Source: an uncultured Vampirovibrio sp. (GTDB taxonomy: Bacteria > Cyanobacteriota > Vampirovibrionia > Gastranaerophilales > Gastranaerophilaceae). From it: 64,000 nt of DNA. Location: NCBI GenBank assembly GCA_910577635.1, contig CAJTNR010000010.1, positions 7,732 through 71,731 on the forward strand, in the 5' to 3' direction. Below are positions 1 through 8,744 of this stretch, piece by piece (positions within the stretch are counted from its first letter, which is position 1; each line of letters starts with the position of its first letter). Made by a program: the position numbers and the translations under genes. The notes beneath the pieces were generated by a model. The model searched no databases. It was given only the letters and a program-made list of their open reading frames with translations, and was not told the origin of the DNA.

Positions 1-722
1 CTTCCTGGATGACAATCTCCTATTACAACAACGTTTCCTTCGGATTCCAGGATTTGACCGGATCTTAGCGTGTGGTTAATATAAGTTGTTTTTTTAGTGT
101 CTGTAACAACAGGGTCATTGACCGGAGTCTCGTAAAAATCTACTTCTTCCCAATTATCACACAGGATTTCGGTTTCATCATAAGCTTTTTTGTATACACC
201 AATTGAGTTTTTTTCAACATTTGTAAATTCAGGTTGTTCTTCAAATATTGGTGTTGAAATTTCAGGTTCAATTGTCGGTACAGGTCTTGTAATAAGAGCT
301 GGTTTTTCATTCAATTCTTTTTGTATTGCTTCTAAGTTGGCTTCAAAATGAAGATTATTTAAAGCTGCACTTGAATCTGAGATATTATCCATTTGAAAGG
401 GCTTAAAATTTTTGTCAGGAATATTGGATATAGTATCTGGATTAAACTCTAAAGGGTGCTGAACAAAAATATTCATATTCTCAGCAGTTGCCCTTGTGTC
501 TTTGTTTATTGTTTCGACTGTATCTAAAGTGCATCCCCAGCTTGTGATAAGAGATTGTAAACTTAAAAGCTGGGATTGATTTAAGTAAATATTATTTAAT
601 TTTAATACAATCTTCTTTCCTGATCGATTAAGTGTTTCTAAGGCTAAAGAAAGACTGTTAATAATCTCTCCTGTTGTGGAACAAGAGGCCATATCTACAA
701 CAAAATATTCATTATCGTACAT
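1..722 (-). CDS. minC: Septum site-determining protein MinC (3' end beyond window)
   Basis: The reading frame is open from an ATG at 722 down to the left edge, giving about 240 residues with the C-terminus missing. The last visible residues contain RSGQILESEGNVVVIGDCHPG, minus a few at each end; an RSGQ followed by a V(V/I)xGDxxPG turn is the hallmark of the MinC C-terminal beta-helix domain. The N-terminal ~110 residues would be the MinC_N domain, followed by an acidic Pro/Glu-rich linker (about 150-210). MinC with MinD blocks FtsZ ring assembly away from midcell. The usual partners minD and minE would lie off the left edge. AAGG sits a few bases before the ATG. What is seen is the motif and frame; the division role is family knowledge. 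Confidence 0.85.
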   Translation of the reverse strand, partial: MYDNEYFVVDMASCSTTGEIINSLSLALETLNRSGKKIVLKLNNIYLNQSQLLSLQSLITSWGCTLDTVETINKDTRATAENMNIFVQHPLEFNPDTISNIPDKNFKPFQMDNISDSSAALNNLHFEANLEAIQKELNEKPALITRPVPTIEPEISTPIFEEQPEFTNVEKNSIGVYKKAYDETEILCDNWEEVDFYETPVNDPVVTDTKKTTYINHTLRSGQILESEGNVVVIGDCHPG

Positions 723-851
723 TTTTTACCTTAAAATATTAATTATTTCAATCTAAGCCTACATTAAACAAAAATTAACTACAATTATTTATAAAGGAAT
801 GTTAAAATAATTATTTTAGCAAAAAATTTTTTTTACAGGTTTTAATAGAGT

Positions 852-1631
852 ATGATTATTAATCAAAATAAGCATAATAATTTGTATTCAAAATATGAGT
901 CTTTGGCTGATATGGCTATTCAAAGAGAGATTATTGAAAAAAAAGCAGACAAAAGAGCGCTTATAGGAAGTGCTATTGGAGTTGGCGGCGGGTTTTTGCT
1001 TTCACTATCTTTCTTTCGAAAGAATCAACCCATTAAAGATATTTATGTAAAAAATGATTTGCAAAAAACTTTTACCAATTTAAAAAAATATACTAAACTT
1101 GATTATGAAGGAAAAAAAGGCTATATTTATATGCTGTTTCAAGCTTTAGGAGCTGTTATCGGGGGAAGTGCTTTTGCTTGCACCGTTGATAAGGATAAAG
1201 AAAACAGAATTGAGAAAATAAAAGAAGGAATTTTTACTCTCTCAAATGTTATTATACCTACTGGATTTGCAAAAATAGTAGAGCATTATACAAAAGAAGA
1301 TTCAATTCATACAAGACAAGGAATTCTTAAGACAATATCCAATAATAAGATTTTGAAGAATCTTTCATTATTATTAGCTCTGGCTGTAGGTATGAAAACA
1401 AGTTTAAGTGTAGTAAATACAATAAACATTAAAATAATTGAACCTGATGATAAAAAAGAGAAAAAACTCAACCCAAAGGATTTTATAACACATATTGATG
1501 ATATTATTCCAATTCTTATATCTTCCAAGAATAATCCTTTATCAAAACTGCCGCTAGATAGATTCTTGCCTTTGATTTACATTGCGCTGGGCAAAAAAAC
1601 CGGCTCTAAACATATTTATAGTGAGGAGTAA
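852..1631 (+). CDS. Hypothetical multi-pass membrane protein, 259 aa
   Basis: I do not recognise this protein. It starts 129 bp from the divergent minC start. Three hydrophobic stretches are visible, at about residues 37-55 (glycine-rich GSAIGVGGGFLLSLSFF), 91-111 and 170-187, with a weaker one near 127-141. There is no cleavable signal peptide because the first 35 residues are polar and charged. The segments between are rich in lysine and asparagine. There is no clear Shine-Dalgarno sequence before the ATG (only ATAGAG). The gene is monocistronic and closed by the hairpin at 1637-1664. It is probably a lineage-specific inner-membrane protein; no function is proposed. Confidence 0.6.
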   Translation: MIINQNKHNNLYSKYESLADMAIQREIIEKKADKRALIGSAIGVGGGFLLSLSFFRKNQPIKDIYVKNDLQKTFTNLKKYTKLDYEGKKGYIYMLFQALGAVIGGSAFACTVDKDKENRIEKIKEGIFTLSNVIIPTGFAKIVEHYTKEDSIHTRQGILKTISNNKILKNLSLLLALAVGMKTSLSVVNTINIKIIEPDDKKEKKLNPKDFITHIDDIIPILISSKNNPLSKLPLDRFLPLIYIALGKKTGSKHIYSEE

Positions 1632-1636
1632 ATTAA

Positions 1637-1664
1637 AAGCCTTATCAGTTATCTGATAAGGCTT
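1637..1664. terminator. Bidirectional intrinsic terminator
   Basis: A perfect 12-bp stem (AAGCCTTATCAG / CTGATAAGGCTT) with a TTAT loop lies between two convergent genes, 852-1631 (+) and 1721-1975 (-). On the minus strand the stem runs into TTTAATTT; on the plus strand the tail is G/T-rich, so the minus direction should be the stronger. Confidence 0.75.
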
Positions 1665-1720
1665 GTGTTGTTGTGTTGTTATGCTTCGAGATTGTGTTGT
1701 TAGGTGTTGATAATGCTTAT

Positions 1721-1975
1721 CTACGCAATCGCGTTAATTTTGTTTTGTTCGGCATTTAAACCATTTTCAATACTTGATTGTCTTTGTTTGAAGGCTTCAT
1801 AAAACAAAGGAGATTGTTTTATTGTCCCTAGAAAATCTGTTAGGAAACTACCTTCGTTTTTTATGCCAGTTGTATTGTTTATAGCGTTTGTGCCAAAATT
1901 TGTGCAGACACCAGATTTAAAACTTATGTTATTAATTGTATTTTTTACATTTCTTATAGGGGCTATAGTTAACAT
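1721..1975 (-). CDS. Small SFKG-motif protein, 84 aa
   Basis: This small protein has no recognisable domain. A strong Shine-Dalgarno (AGAGGTGAG) 8-9 bases before the ATG supports it as a real gene. Residues 16-22 read NISFKSG, the same short N-terminal motif seen in five or six other unrelated proteins of this window. The rest is polar, with Asn/Ile/Gly-rich sequence and a charged C-terminal half that looks helical (QRQSSIENGLNAEQNKI). There is no signal peptide or membrane segment. It probably ends at the terminator 1637-1664. Function unknown. Confidence 0.6.
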   Translation of the reverse strand: MLTIAPIRNVKNTINNISFKSGVCTNFGTNAINNTTGIKNEGSFLTDFLGTIKQSPLFYEAFKQRQSSIENGLNAEQNKINAIA

Positions 1976-2232
1976 TTTTTTTGTCTCACCTCTTATTTAT
2001 TTTCTTAATTAGTGTTTAGTTAACACTTTATCCTTATGTTTTTATTATGCATCTAAAAAAAATTTTTGTCAACCCCTAATTTAAAAAAAAGTTTTCAAGA
2101 TATAGCTAGCTTTTCAATCCTGTTGAAAAATATTCATATTAACTGTTAAAAGTACACTTATTTTTTTAATAAAATATTACCCACCTGAGTAATTGTTTTT
2201 TGCTTAATTATATTGAATTATATAATTAATCT
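1976..2232. other. AT-rich intergenic region without a gene
   Basis: The region between the small SFKG gene and the SLH gene (nearly 400 bp to 2373) holds no convincing ORF. It must contain the promoter of 1721-1975. Its right part holds the small-RNA candidate 2233-2293 and the terminator of the SLH gene at 2321-2343, annotated separately. Confidence 0.6.
2200..2226 (+). promoter_or_regulatory. Candidate promoter for a short plus-strand RNA
   Basis: TTGCTT (2200-2205) and TATAAT (2221-2226) are separated by 15 bp, a little shorter than optimal, and point to the right towards the free-standing terminator at 2271-2293. No ORF follows. Confidence 0.35.
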
Positions 2233-2293
2233 TTTTCATACTTCCAGCTATTCTTAATTCCAGACAGTTTGGGGCTTATGCCCCTTTTTTTTT
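2233..2293 (+). ncRNA. Candidate ~60-nt small RNA with its own terminator
   Basis: A plus-strand intrinsic terminator (GGGGC, TTAT loop, GCCCC, then nine T at 2285-2293) stands between two minus-strand genes, so it serves no annotated gene. A TATAAT sits about 45 bp upstream. Together they would define a transcript of about 60 nt. No known RNA family is recognised; this is inference from promoter-like and terminator signals. Confidence 0.35.
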
Positions 2294-2320
2294 GCGTATT
2301 TAATATTCTTTTATAAAAAA

Positions 2321-2343
2321 CGCCAGACCGTAAAGATCTGGCG
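2321..2343 (-). terminator. Intrinsic terminator of the SLH gene
   Basis: A 7-bp perfect stem (CGCCAGA / TCTGGCG) with a 9-nt loop is followed on the minus strand by six T. It lies 30 bp after the stop codon of the SLH gene. Confidence 0.85.
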
Positions 2344-2373
2344 ATTTCCTCAAGTTTTATATAATTAACTTGA

Positions 2374-4251
2374 TTATTGTCCGAAGGCAATAGTGATTTT
2401 TTCTTTAGGATTAACCTTAGAGATTGGCATTCCGTTTGGATCAACAAGATAAGTCAATTCATCTCCGGTTGTTTGGAATAAGCCCATTGTACCGGATAGT
2501 GCGGTTCTTGTAATATCTACAGGAGCTTTAAGAGTGGTTTTGATACCGTCTTGATAGCTTCTTCCTGCTGCTTTGAACTTACCTGATAACAATTCAGATG
2601 TACCAACACCGGCTTGGTCGAATAATGCTTCAGTAGCATTAGATAAACCGATTGCAGCACCACCAATTGTTCTTCCTGCTGTACCTAAGATTGAACCTGT
2701 CCAGGTGAAAGGAAGCTGTACTAATCTTAATACAGGATTGATTTCTTTTTGTCTTTCAACACGCGCAGTTAGGATTTGTTTAGGAAGTGCGGTTTTGCAT
2801 CCGTCACAGCTGATGATTTCATTGAATGATAATCTTAGTGCGCCTTCGTTGTTTTTGCTTGGACGAACAACTTCGGATACTTTACCTCTTACAGTTGACC
2901 CGCAGGGGAAAACCTGTCCGTTAATGGTAATTTCATTTAATGTTGTAGCTGCAAATTGTTCACCGGCATTAACGTGTTTAGCATTAACTATATCGTTCAT
3001 TGTAAGCTGCAGGGTTGGGATTGTAACCTTGGTTTCTCTTTCTACGAATGTCTTACCGCCTAAATCCTGACTTGCAGTTTTAGTTGATTTATCATAACCA
3101 CCTGCAATTCTTAAACCTTGAAGCATAGAGCTTGCTTCAGCACGGGTTGTTTTGTCATTAGGTCTTATGTAGTCCTGGTTTCTTTCGTTTTTCAAAGCAC
3201 CATTTTCGATAGCTTTAGCAACGCATTCTCTTGCCCAGTTAGGAACAGAGCCTCCGTCTTTATATCTTGATAATATTTCATTTGCCTTAGCAGCGTCCAT
3301 TGGGCATTGAAGACCTTTAGACATAATTGTAAGAGCTTCTGTTCTTGAAATATTTTCATTAGGCGCAAATCTATCTCTTGATTTACCCGCTATCATGTTT
3401 TCAGCAACACCTTTAGAAATAAAGCTGTGTGCCCAATGGCTTCTTGGAACATCTTTAAAAGTCAAGTTATCAGCACAGCTTGTAACATCTAAATTATAAC
3501 CTTTAACAACCATTGTTGCCATTTCAGCACGTGAAACTTTTCTGTTTGGTTTGAACATTCCATCAGGATACCCTTCAAGAACACTTTGTTCTGTTAAACG
3601 GTTAATATCATTACTTGCCCAATAACTATCGAATACATCAGGGTATTGTTGAGCTGTAATGTCAGCAGCTGCACCTGTGAAACCCATGCAAGCGCAAGGT
3701 TCTTTTGTAACTTTAATGATTTCCATTGTATTGGTTGAATAAACGTTAGATGGTGCTTCACAGCTGTATTTAGGCATTTGATCTGCATTAATAACCGGTG
3801 CAGCTCCGCCTGTAGGACAACCACATTCTACAGGAACGCCCTGACAAACAGGATCTATAATAGAATCGTTAATCTGAGCGTTATTTAGAAGCTCCCCCAC
3901 TTGCGCCTCGTTTGCATTAGAATAAATTGCATTTGGATAAGCGTAAGTTTGCTGGTTTAATGGTTTGCATTGCTGACAAGGTGCAGCAGCTCCTGTTGGG
4001 CATCCGCAGTCAGATTTTTTTTGTTTTTCACAAGGATCGCATTTGTGCTTTTTCTTTTTCTTGCAACTGCAATCAGATTTTTTGCACTTAGAGCAAGTAG
4101 CATTATCCGGAGTCACAATTTGTGAGTCGTTTTTAGTGCATCCGCAGTCAGGACTTGCTACAGGACAAGCTGCAAAACTCATAGGTACTGTTAGTGCTAG
4201 AGCGCACAAGCTGATTGTAGCACCTGATAATAGTTTTCTTTTGATAGTCAT
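2374..4251 (-). CDS. Exported S-layer homology (SLH) domain protein, 625 aa
   Basis: The start chosen is the ATG at 4251, because AAAGGAGG lies directly before it; the longer ORF to 4302 would place that signal inside the gene. Residues 1-28 form a signal peptide ending MSFA-A. A cysteine/lysine-rich segment follows (about 29-95, with many CxC and CxxC pairs and a run of Lys), with a motif CGCPTG(A/G)AAP occurring twice (82-91, 143-152) and a relative near 187-195. Three SLH motifs lie at about 205-252, 265-312 and 329-380, with the typical GYPDGxFxPN and SRAE signatures. The C-terminal third is mixed beta-type sequence with a glycine-rich stretch. SLH domains anchor proteins to cell-wall polymers; in cyanobacteria and relatives they occur in envelope proteins and porins. 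Own terminator at 2321-2343. Confidence 0.85.
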   Translation of the reverse strand: MTIKRKLLSGATISLCALALTVPMSFAACPVASPDCGCTKNDSQIVTPDNATCSKCKKSDCSCKKKKKHKCDPCEKQKKSDCGCPTGAAAPCQQCKPLNQQTYAYPNAIYSNANEAQVGELLNNAQINDSIIDPVCQGVPVECGCPTGGAAPVINADQMPKYSCEAPSNVYSTNTMEIIKVTKEPCACMGFTGAAADITAQQYPDVFDSYWASNDINRLTEQSVLEGYPDGMFKPNRKVSRAEMATMVVKGYNLDVTSCADNLTFKDVPRSHWAHSFISKGVAENMIAGKSRDRFAPNENISRTEALTIMSKGLQCPMDAAKANEILSRYKDGGSVPNWARECVAKAIENGALKNERNQDYIRPNDKTTRAEASSMLQGLRIAGGYDKSTKTASQDLGGKTFVERETKVTIPTLQLTMNDIVNAKHVNAGEQFAATTLNEITINGQVFPCGSTVRGKVSEVVRPSKNNEGALRLSFNEIISCDGCKTALPKQILTARVERQKEINPVLRLVQLPFTWTGSILGTAGRTIGGAAIGLSNATEALFDQAGVGTSELLSGKFKAAGRSYQDGIKTTLKAPVDITRTALSGTMGLFQTTGDELTYLVDPNGMPISKVNPKEKITIAFGQ

Positions 4252-4387
4252 TTTTCCTCCTTTTATGACGCGTATAATTTTTCTATTTAAATTAGAACGC
4301 ACAATTTTTATGTTAAAATTATGCGTTCATTTTCTCTTCTATTCATTACCATAAAAGGTTATCCGAATCGGCAATTTTTTGCATTAA

Positions 4388-4413
4388 AAAACCCTCTTTT
4401 TAAAGAGGGTTTT
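4388..4413. terminator. Bidirectional intrinsic terminator
   Basis: A 12-bp stem AAAACCCTCTTT / AAAGAGGGTTTT with a TT loop lies 20 bp after the stop of the minus-strand HEAT-repeat gene. Runs of A and T flank both sides. Confidence 0.8.
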
Positions 4414-4432
4414 GTTATTATATTATATTAAT

Positions 4433-4723
4433 TTAAATTTCAGATAACAGGTAGTCTGCCATCCATTGGTGTTCTTTATCCTGGGTAGCTAGAGCTCTAA
4501 GAGGTACAATTGAGCTTTCTCCTATTCTAATTAAACTCATTGCAACAACCCCTCTTTGAATGCCTTTTAAGGTTTTTAATTTTTCAACAAGTGCATTAAC
4601 TGCGCGGGCTCCAAGTGCTACAATAGAGTTTTCAACATCATTTTTAGTTGTTGAATTAACATCAGCCAATAAATAATCAAGTTTTTCAGATATGCTAGAA
4701 CAAGTTTTCACAACGGCTTGCAT
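4433..4723 (-). CDS. HEAT-repeat-like small protein, 96 aa
   Basis: The start is taken at the ATG at 4723, preceded by AAAGGAAAG; an in-frame GTG at 4747 would add eight residues made from the ribosome-binding site itself. The protein is all-helical and carries two HEAT/PBS-lyase-type repeats, with characteristic phrases such as ALGARAVNALVEKLK and IGESSIVPLRALATQ (about 35-85). Such repeats mediate protein contacts; in cyanobacterial relatives they occur in phycobilin lyases, but the fragment is too short and lacks context for an enzymatic role. Cytosolic. Followed by a strong terminator. Confidence 0.7.
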   Translation of the reverse strand: MQAVVKTCSSISEKLDYLLADVNSTTKNDVENSIVALGARAVNALVEKLKTLKGIQRGVVAMSLIRIGESSIVPLRALATQDKEHQWMADYLLSEI

Positions 4724-4839
4724 TATACTTTCCTTTTTCTTTTTCACTTATAACATAAATTAGTATACACAATAAAAAAGGAATAATTTAATTTCCTTAT
4801 ACATTCTTTATATCATTTTAACTTTCTTAACAAAAAAAA

Positions 4840-4861
4840 GGGTTAAACATTTGTTTAACCC
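4840..4861 (-). terminator. Intrinsic terminator of the flagellin gene
   Basis: A 10-bp perfect stem (GGGTTAAACA / TGTTTAACCC, 2-nt loop) followed on the minus strand by eight T, 28 bp after the flagellin stop codon. Confidence 0.9.
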
Positions 4862-4889
4862 ACTGTATTGCCATCACCAGTTAGATTTT

Positions 4890-5744
4890 TTATACTAAGC
4901 TCAAAGCAATTCCTGGTGCTTGATTAGCTTGAGCTAATAGTGAGGTTGAAACCTGCTGCAGAATTGACTGCTGGGTAAAACTTGAAGCTTCAGCTCCAAT
5001 ATCTGAGTCTGTTATAATAGATTTTGCATTAGATAAGTTTTCTTCTTGAATTAAAAGAGTGCTTAATGCTGATTCTAAGCGGTTTTGTGCTGAACCTATG
5101 ATAGACTTTCTGCCTGTAATATTATCCAAACCCTTATCAAGATTATCAAGAGCATCTGCCATTTCTTCTTTTGTCATTTGCGTAAGATCAAAATCAACTG
5201 ATGCCATTGTAGTAAGAACTGAGAACTCAATGCTTTGAAACAGAGATTTATCAGCGGCAATTGTGTTATCATCAGGGGAATTAGCTCCAACTTGGAAAGT
5301 AATTCCATCTGCCTGCATATCTTTATCATTAAACAGGAATAAAGAAGAAAATTTTGCAGATGTGTTAATTCTATCGATTTCTGACATAAGTTCTGAGGCT
5401 TCGTCTTGCATTGCCTGGATTTCTTCTTTAGAATATGTTCCGTTTTTAGCTTGAAGAGTTAAATCGCGAATTCTTGATAAGTTGTCTTCAACAACATCTA
5501 AGTTTCCTTCTGCGGTTGATAACATTGCATTTCCGTTTTGTACATTGTTTTGACAAATCTTATTACCATCAAGTTGAACTTTCATTCTAGCGGCAATTAC
5601 AGTTCCTGTTGCATCATCTTTTGCGCTTAGTACCTTTAAACCGGTTGATATTCTCTGCATTGCAGTTGAAAGTTTGTTTGTTGCACTGGTTAAGTTGTGC
5701 TGAATTTTAATTGAGTCAACATTGGTGTTGATAACTACAGCCAT
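4890..5744 (-). CDS. fliC: Flagellin
   Basis: At 284 residues this is a minimal flagellin. The N-terminal D0/D1 coiled coil (AVVINTNVDSIKIQHNL, then LSTAMQRISTGLKVLSAKDD with the conserved RISTGL and AxDD) and the C-terminal coiled coil ending LAQANQAPGIALSLV are both present, with only a short variable centre (about 140-190). This is the subunit of the flagellar filament, exported without a signal peptide by the flagellar type III apparatus. AAAGGAG lies 8 bases before the ATG. No other flagellar gene is adjacent, so filament genes appear dispersed in this genome. The gene is monocistronic, with its own terminator at 4840-4861. fliC is used for the family; hag is equivalent. Confidence 0.93.
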   Translation of the reverse strand: MAVVINTNVDSIKIQHNLTSATNKLSTAMQRISTGLKVLSAKDDATGTVIAARMKVQLDGNKICQNNVQNGNAMLSTAEGNLDVVEDNLSRIRDLTLQAKNGTYSKEEIQAMQDEASELMSEIDRINTSAKFSSLFLFNDKDMQADGITFQVGANSPDDNTIAADKSLFQSIEFSVLTTMASVDFDLTQMTKEEMADALDNLDKGLDNITGRKSIIGSAQNRLESALSTLLIQEENLSNAKSIITDSDIGAEASSFTQQSILQQVSTSLLAQANQAPGIALSLV

Positions 5745-5945
5745 AGCAATACTCCTTTAATTAATGTTATTATTTTATACTGGTGGAAAGATAATTAATT
5801 TGGCAATACTTAATTTCTCTAACCTTTGACAAATTAATAATAATCCTTTTTTCCTAATAAAAGAATTATAACAAAGTTTGTTTTTTTTACAACTTAAGTA
5901 TAATTTTTATGTTAGAATAATATAAAACAAAAGGAAAATTCTACA

Positions 5946-7310
5946 ATGGCGTTCAAAGCTCCAACTAAAGTAAATACTCCCTTAAAACACGTACCTCCGC
6001 ATAATCTTGAGGCAGAAAGCGCGGTATTGGGGTCAATTCTTATCAACCCTGAGAGCATGAATAAAGTAGTGGAAATTCTTGAAGCGGATTTTTTCTATTC
6101 CCCTAAAAATAAGCTGATATATGAGGCTGCTTTTACTTTGTATAATCAGAATAAGCCGATTGATGGTCTTTCATTAACCGAATACTTCCAATCAAGAAAT
6201 AAACTGGATGAAATCGGCGGAGTGGAATACCTTGGCGAACTTGGTTTAGATACTGTTTTAAGTTCTAATGTTGAATATTATGCTCAAATTATTAAAGAAA
6301 ATGCGCTTAAAAGAAAACTTATAAATGCAGGCTCAATTATAATTGAAGAAGTTTTTAAAAACCCCGAAGCAGATGTTAGTCTTGAAATTGCAGAAAAAAC
6401 TATTTTTGAAATTGCCCAGCAAAAAACCAGCCAGGAAATTCAGCTTATTACTAATTTACTTATGGAAACAGTTGAACAGCTCGAGTTTCGATACAATAAT
6501 AAAGGTTCATATACAGGTGTTCCAAGTGGATATTATGATTTAGATGCACTTTTAGCAGGGTTTCAAAAGTCAGACCTTATAATTCTTGCTGCAAGACCTT
6601 CAATGGGAAAAACTGCTTTTGCGCTTAATATTGCCCAGAATATCGGCATAGTGCAGCATGTTCCTGTATTAATATTCTCACTTGAAATGTCCGCTACGCA
6701 GCTAACTCAGCGTATTTTATGTTCAGAAGCTGAAATTGATGCTCAAAGGGCAAGAACAGGAGAATTGAACGCATCTGAGTGGGAAAAAATCGCAGATGTA
6801 ATGAATAAACTCCATGAAGCTCCTATTCTAATTGATGATTCCTCAGGTGTAACTTTATCTGATGTTAGAGCTAAAGCTAGAAGAATCAAAACCAAATATC
6901 CTGATTTAGGGTTAATAATAATTGATTATTTACAGTTAATTGAAGATAAAGCAATAATGGATAGAAACCAGGCAATATCAAGCATTTCAAGAGGGTTGAA
7001 ATCTTTGGCGCGTGAACTTAATGTCCCTATTATCGCGCTTTCTCAGCTTTCTCGTAAAGTTGAAGACAGAACAGACAAACGACCAATGCTTTCAGACTTA
7101 AGAGAATCAGGTGCAATTGAACAAGACGCTGATGTTGTTATGTTTGTTCACAGGGAAGAATATTATGATAAGGAAAATCCCGAATTAAAAAACAAAGCTT
7201 CAGTAATTATAGCAAAACAGCGTAATGGTCCTGTAGGCAGTGTTGATTTATTGTTTTTTGGTGCTACAACTAAATTCAAGAATAAACTAAAACCTGTAGT
7301 TGAAATGTAG
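5946..7310 (+). CDS. dnaB: Replicative DNA helicase DnaB
   Basis: This 454-residue protein has the normal DnaB length. The N-terminal helical domain (about 17-120) begins with PPHNLEAESAVLGS, which is typical. The RecA-like motor follows with Walker A ARPSMGKTAFALN (about 216-228), the LIIIDYLQLI Walker B region near residue 320, and the DLRESGAIEQDADVV motif (about 378-392). DnaB is the hexameric 5'-3' helicase that unwinds DNA ahead of the replication fork. No intein is present. AAAGGA precedes the ATG. It is followed after 11 bp by the small membrane gene at 7322 and then by the DUF475 gene, probably on one transcript. Confidence 0.97.
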   Translation: MAFKAPTKVNTPLKHVPPHNLEAESAVLGSILINPESMNKVVEILEADFFYSPKNKLIYEAAFTLYNQNKPIDGLSLTEYFQSRNKLDEIGGVEYLGELGLDTVLSSNVEYYAQIIKENALKRKLINAGSIIIEEVFKNPEADVSLEIAEKTIFEIAQQKTSQEIQLITNLLMETVEQLEFRYNNKGSYTGVPSGYYDLDALLAGFQKSDLIILAARPSMGKTAFALNIAQNIGIVQHVPVLIFSLEMSATQLTQRILCSEAEIDAQRARTGELNASEWEKIADVMNKLHEAPILIDDSSGVTLSDVRAKARRIKTKYPDLGLIIIDYLQLIEDKAIMDRNQAISSISRGLKSLARELNVPIIALSQLSRKVEDRTDKRPMLSDLRESGAIEQDADVVMFVHREEYYDKENPELKNKASVIIAKQRNGPVGSVDLLFFGATTKFKNKLKPVVEM

Positions 7311-7321
7311 AAAGTTAAACA

Positions 7322-7714
7322 ATGAACGAAAGATTTATTAATTTAATTAAGTGGATTGTAATTGCTGTTGTTGCGCTTTGTATTATTAATACAATTGTTA
7401 TTACAGCAATTGTATTGTGGACAAACGGATTTTTCGATTCACTTTTTGAACCTAATAAGAAAAAAGATATCCAGCCTATAATTGATTACATTGAAGGTTA
7501 TAGATTGAAAAACAAAGTTTATCCAAAAGAACTAATCGATATTAAACTACAAGATGATTCAAATGTTGATTATTATGTATCTAAAGATAGCAACTGTTAT
7601 ACTTTGAATGTTAAAAATAAAAAGCATACAATAAAAAAACAGTACAAACACTGCGCTATTGAAGGCAAAAACAGTTTTCAAGAAACTAAAAATTATATAG
7701 AATATAGAAACTAG
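7322..7714 (+). CDS. Membrane-anchored hypothetical protein, 130 aa
   Basis: One long hydrophobic segment (about 10-37) anchors the protein near its N-terminus, followed by an extracytoplasmic domain of about 90 residues. That domain starts IQPIIDYIEGYRLKNKVYPKEL, which resembles the 'Y...(N/G)xYP' signature of pseudopilin-like globular domains, but there is no prepilin cleavage motif. It is 11 bp downstream of dnaB and 7 bp upstream of the DUF475 gene, so likely cotranscribed. Two cysteines (CYTLN, HCAIE) may pair. Function unknown. Confidence 0.55.
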   Translation: MNERFINLIKWIVIAVVALCIINTIVITAIVLWTNGFFDSLFEPNKKKDIQPIIDYIEGYRLKNKVYPKELIDIKLQDDSNVDYYVSKDSNCYTLNVKNKKHTIKKQYKHCAIEGKNSFQETKNYIEYRN

Positions 7715-7721
7715 GTTAAAA

Positions 7722-8744
7722 ATGAGATATTTTCTGGGTTCTTCAATATTTACTTTTTTTGCTCTTTTGTCAGCTTGTCTATGGGCGCATAAAATGCACC
7801 CCGGGGCTGAGTTTAAGGCTCTTTTTGCAGTTTTAATATTAAGCATATTGGAAATCAGCCTTTCTTTTGATAATGCGGTTGTCAATGCTTCAAAACTTGA
7901 AAAAATGAGCCATTTATGGCAGCAAAGATTCTTAAGCTGGGGAATAATAATCGCAGTTTTTGGAATGCGTTTTTTATTCCCTATTCTTGTTGTTGCAATA
8001 TTTTCAGGGCTTAGTTTGATTGATGTTGCAATAATGGCAATTAATGATGCAGATAAATACACTTACTATCTTCACAGCGCACATCCTCCAATAATTACAT
8101 TCGGCGGTGCATTTTTAATAATGCTGTTTTTGAATTATTTCTTTAATGAAAAAAAAGAAGTCCACTGGATTGGTTTTATTGAAAAAAAACTTGTAAAACT
8201 TGCCGGAATAAAAGGGCTTAATGTCATAATAACCTTGCTTTTGCTTTATTTTCAGCAAAACTTTATTGCTGATAATAAACTTGAGGTTTTAACAGCAGGT
8301 ATCTGGGGGATAATAATCTATCTTCTAATTGAAGGAATCTCAAGTGCGCTTGAAAATAAAAACGAAGGAGATTCTTCTAATTGCACTAAGCACTTTAGCT
8401 TATCTAATTCTTGTTTTGTTAATTTTTTATATTTAGAGTTAATTGATGCTTCTTTTTCACTTGATGGAGTTTTAGGAGCATTTGCTCTAAGTAAGGATAT
8501 CCTTATTATAACAATTGGTCTTTCAATAGGAGCAATGTTTGTAAGATCTTTAACTATTATGCTTGTTGAAAAAAAGACTCTAAAAGAATTTATCTACCTA
8601 GAACACGGAGCCCATTATGCAATTGGAGCTCTTGGCATTATAATGCTTATTTCAGCCTTTTTTGAAATTAGCGAAATTATAACAGGATTAATAGGGGTTG
8701 TTTTTATACTAGCAGCTTTTGTTTGTTCTTTAAAAAAGGCTTAA
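7722..8744 (+). CDS. DUF475 / TerC-like integral membrane protein
   Basis: This is a 340-residue polytopic membrane protein with about eight hydrophobic segments. The signature LEISLSFDNAVVNA (about 45-58) and its repeat LELIDASFSLDGVLGAFAL (about 237-255) are diagnostic of the DUF475 family, relatives of TerC. The paired acidic residues within these membrane motifs are thought to bind metal ions; TerC-like proteins have been linked to tellurite resistance and manganese handling, while DUF475 itself is uncharacterised. It is third in a probable dnaB transcript. Its TAA stop shares the bases TTAA with the stop of the convergent pyk gene, so the two genes overlap by 4 bp. Confidence 0.85.
   Translation: MRYFLGSSIFTFFALLSACLWAHKMHPGAEFKALFAVLILSILEISLSFDNAVVNASKLEKMSHLWQQRFLSWGIIIAVFGMRFLFPILVVAIFSGLSLIDVAIMAINDADKYTYYLHSAHPPIITFGGAFLIMLFLNYFFNEKKEVHWIGFIEKKLVKLAGIKGLNVIITLLLLYFQQNFIADNKLEVLTAGIWGIIIYLLIEGISSALENKNEGDSSNCTKHFSLSNSCFVNFLYLELIDASFSLDGVLGAFALSKDILIITIGLSIGAMFVRSLTIMLVEKKTLKEFIYLEHGAHYAIGALGIIMLISAFFEISEIITGLIGVVFILAAFVCSLKKA

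Noticed and set aside
1665..1720. G/T-rich stretch with repeated GTTGTT
   Set aside because: Short and imperfect; no periodic repeat beyond low complexity, and it overlaps no site of known type.
2226..2447. Minus-strand 73-codon frame
   Set aside because: It runs through the terminator of the SLH gene and overlaps its end; no ribosome-binding site.
2573..3070. Plus-strand 165-codon frame inside the SLH gene
   Set aside because: Antisense shadow of a clear SLH-domain gene; codon pattern and lack of start signal do not support it.
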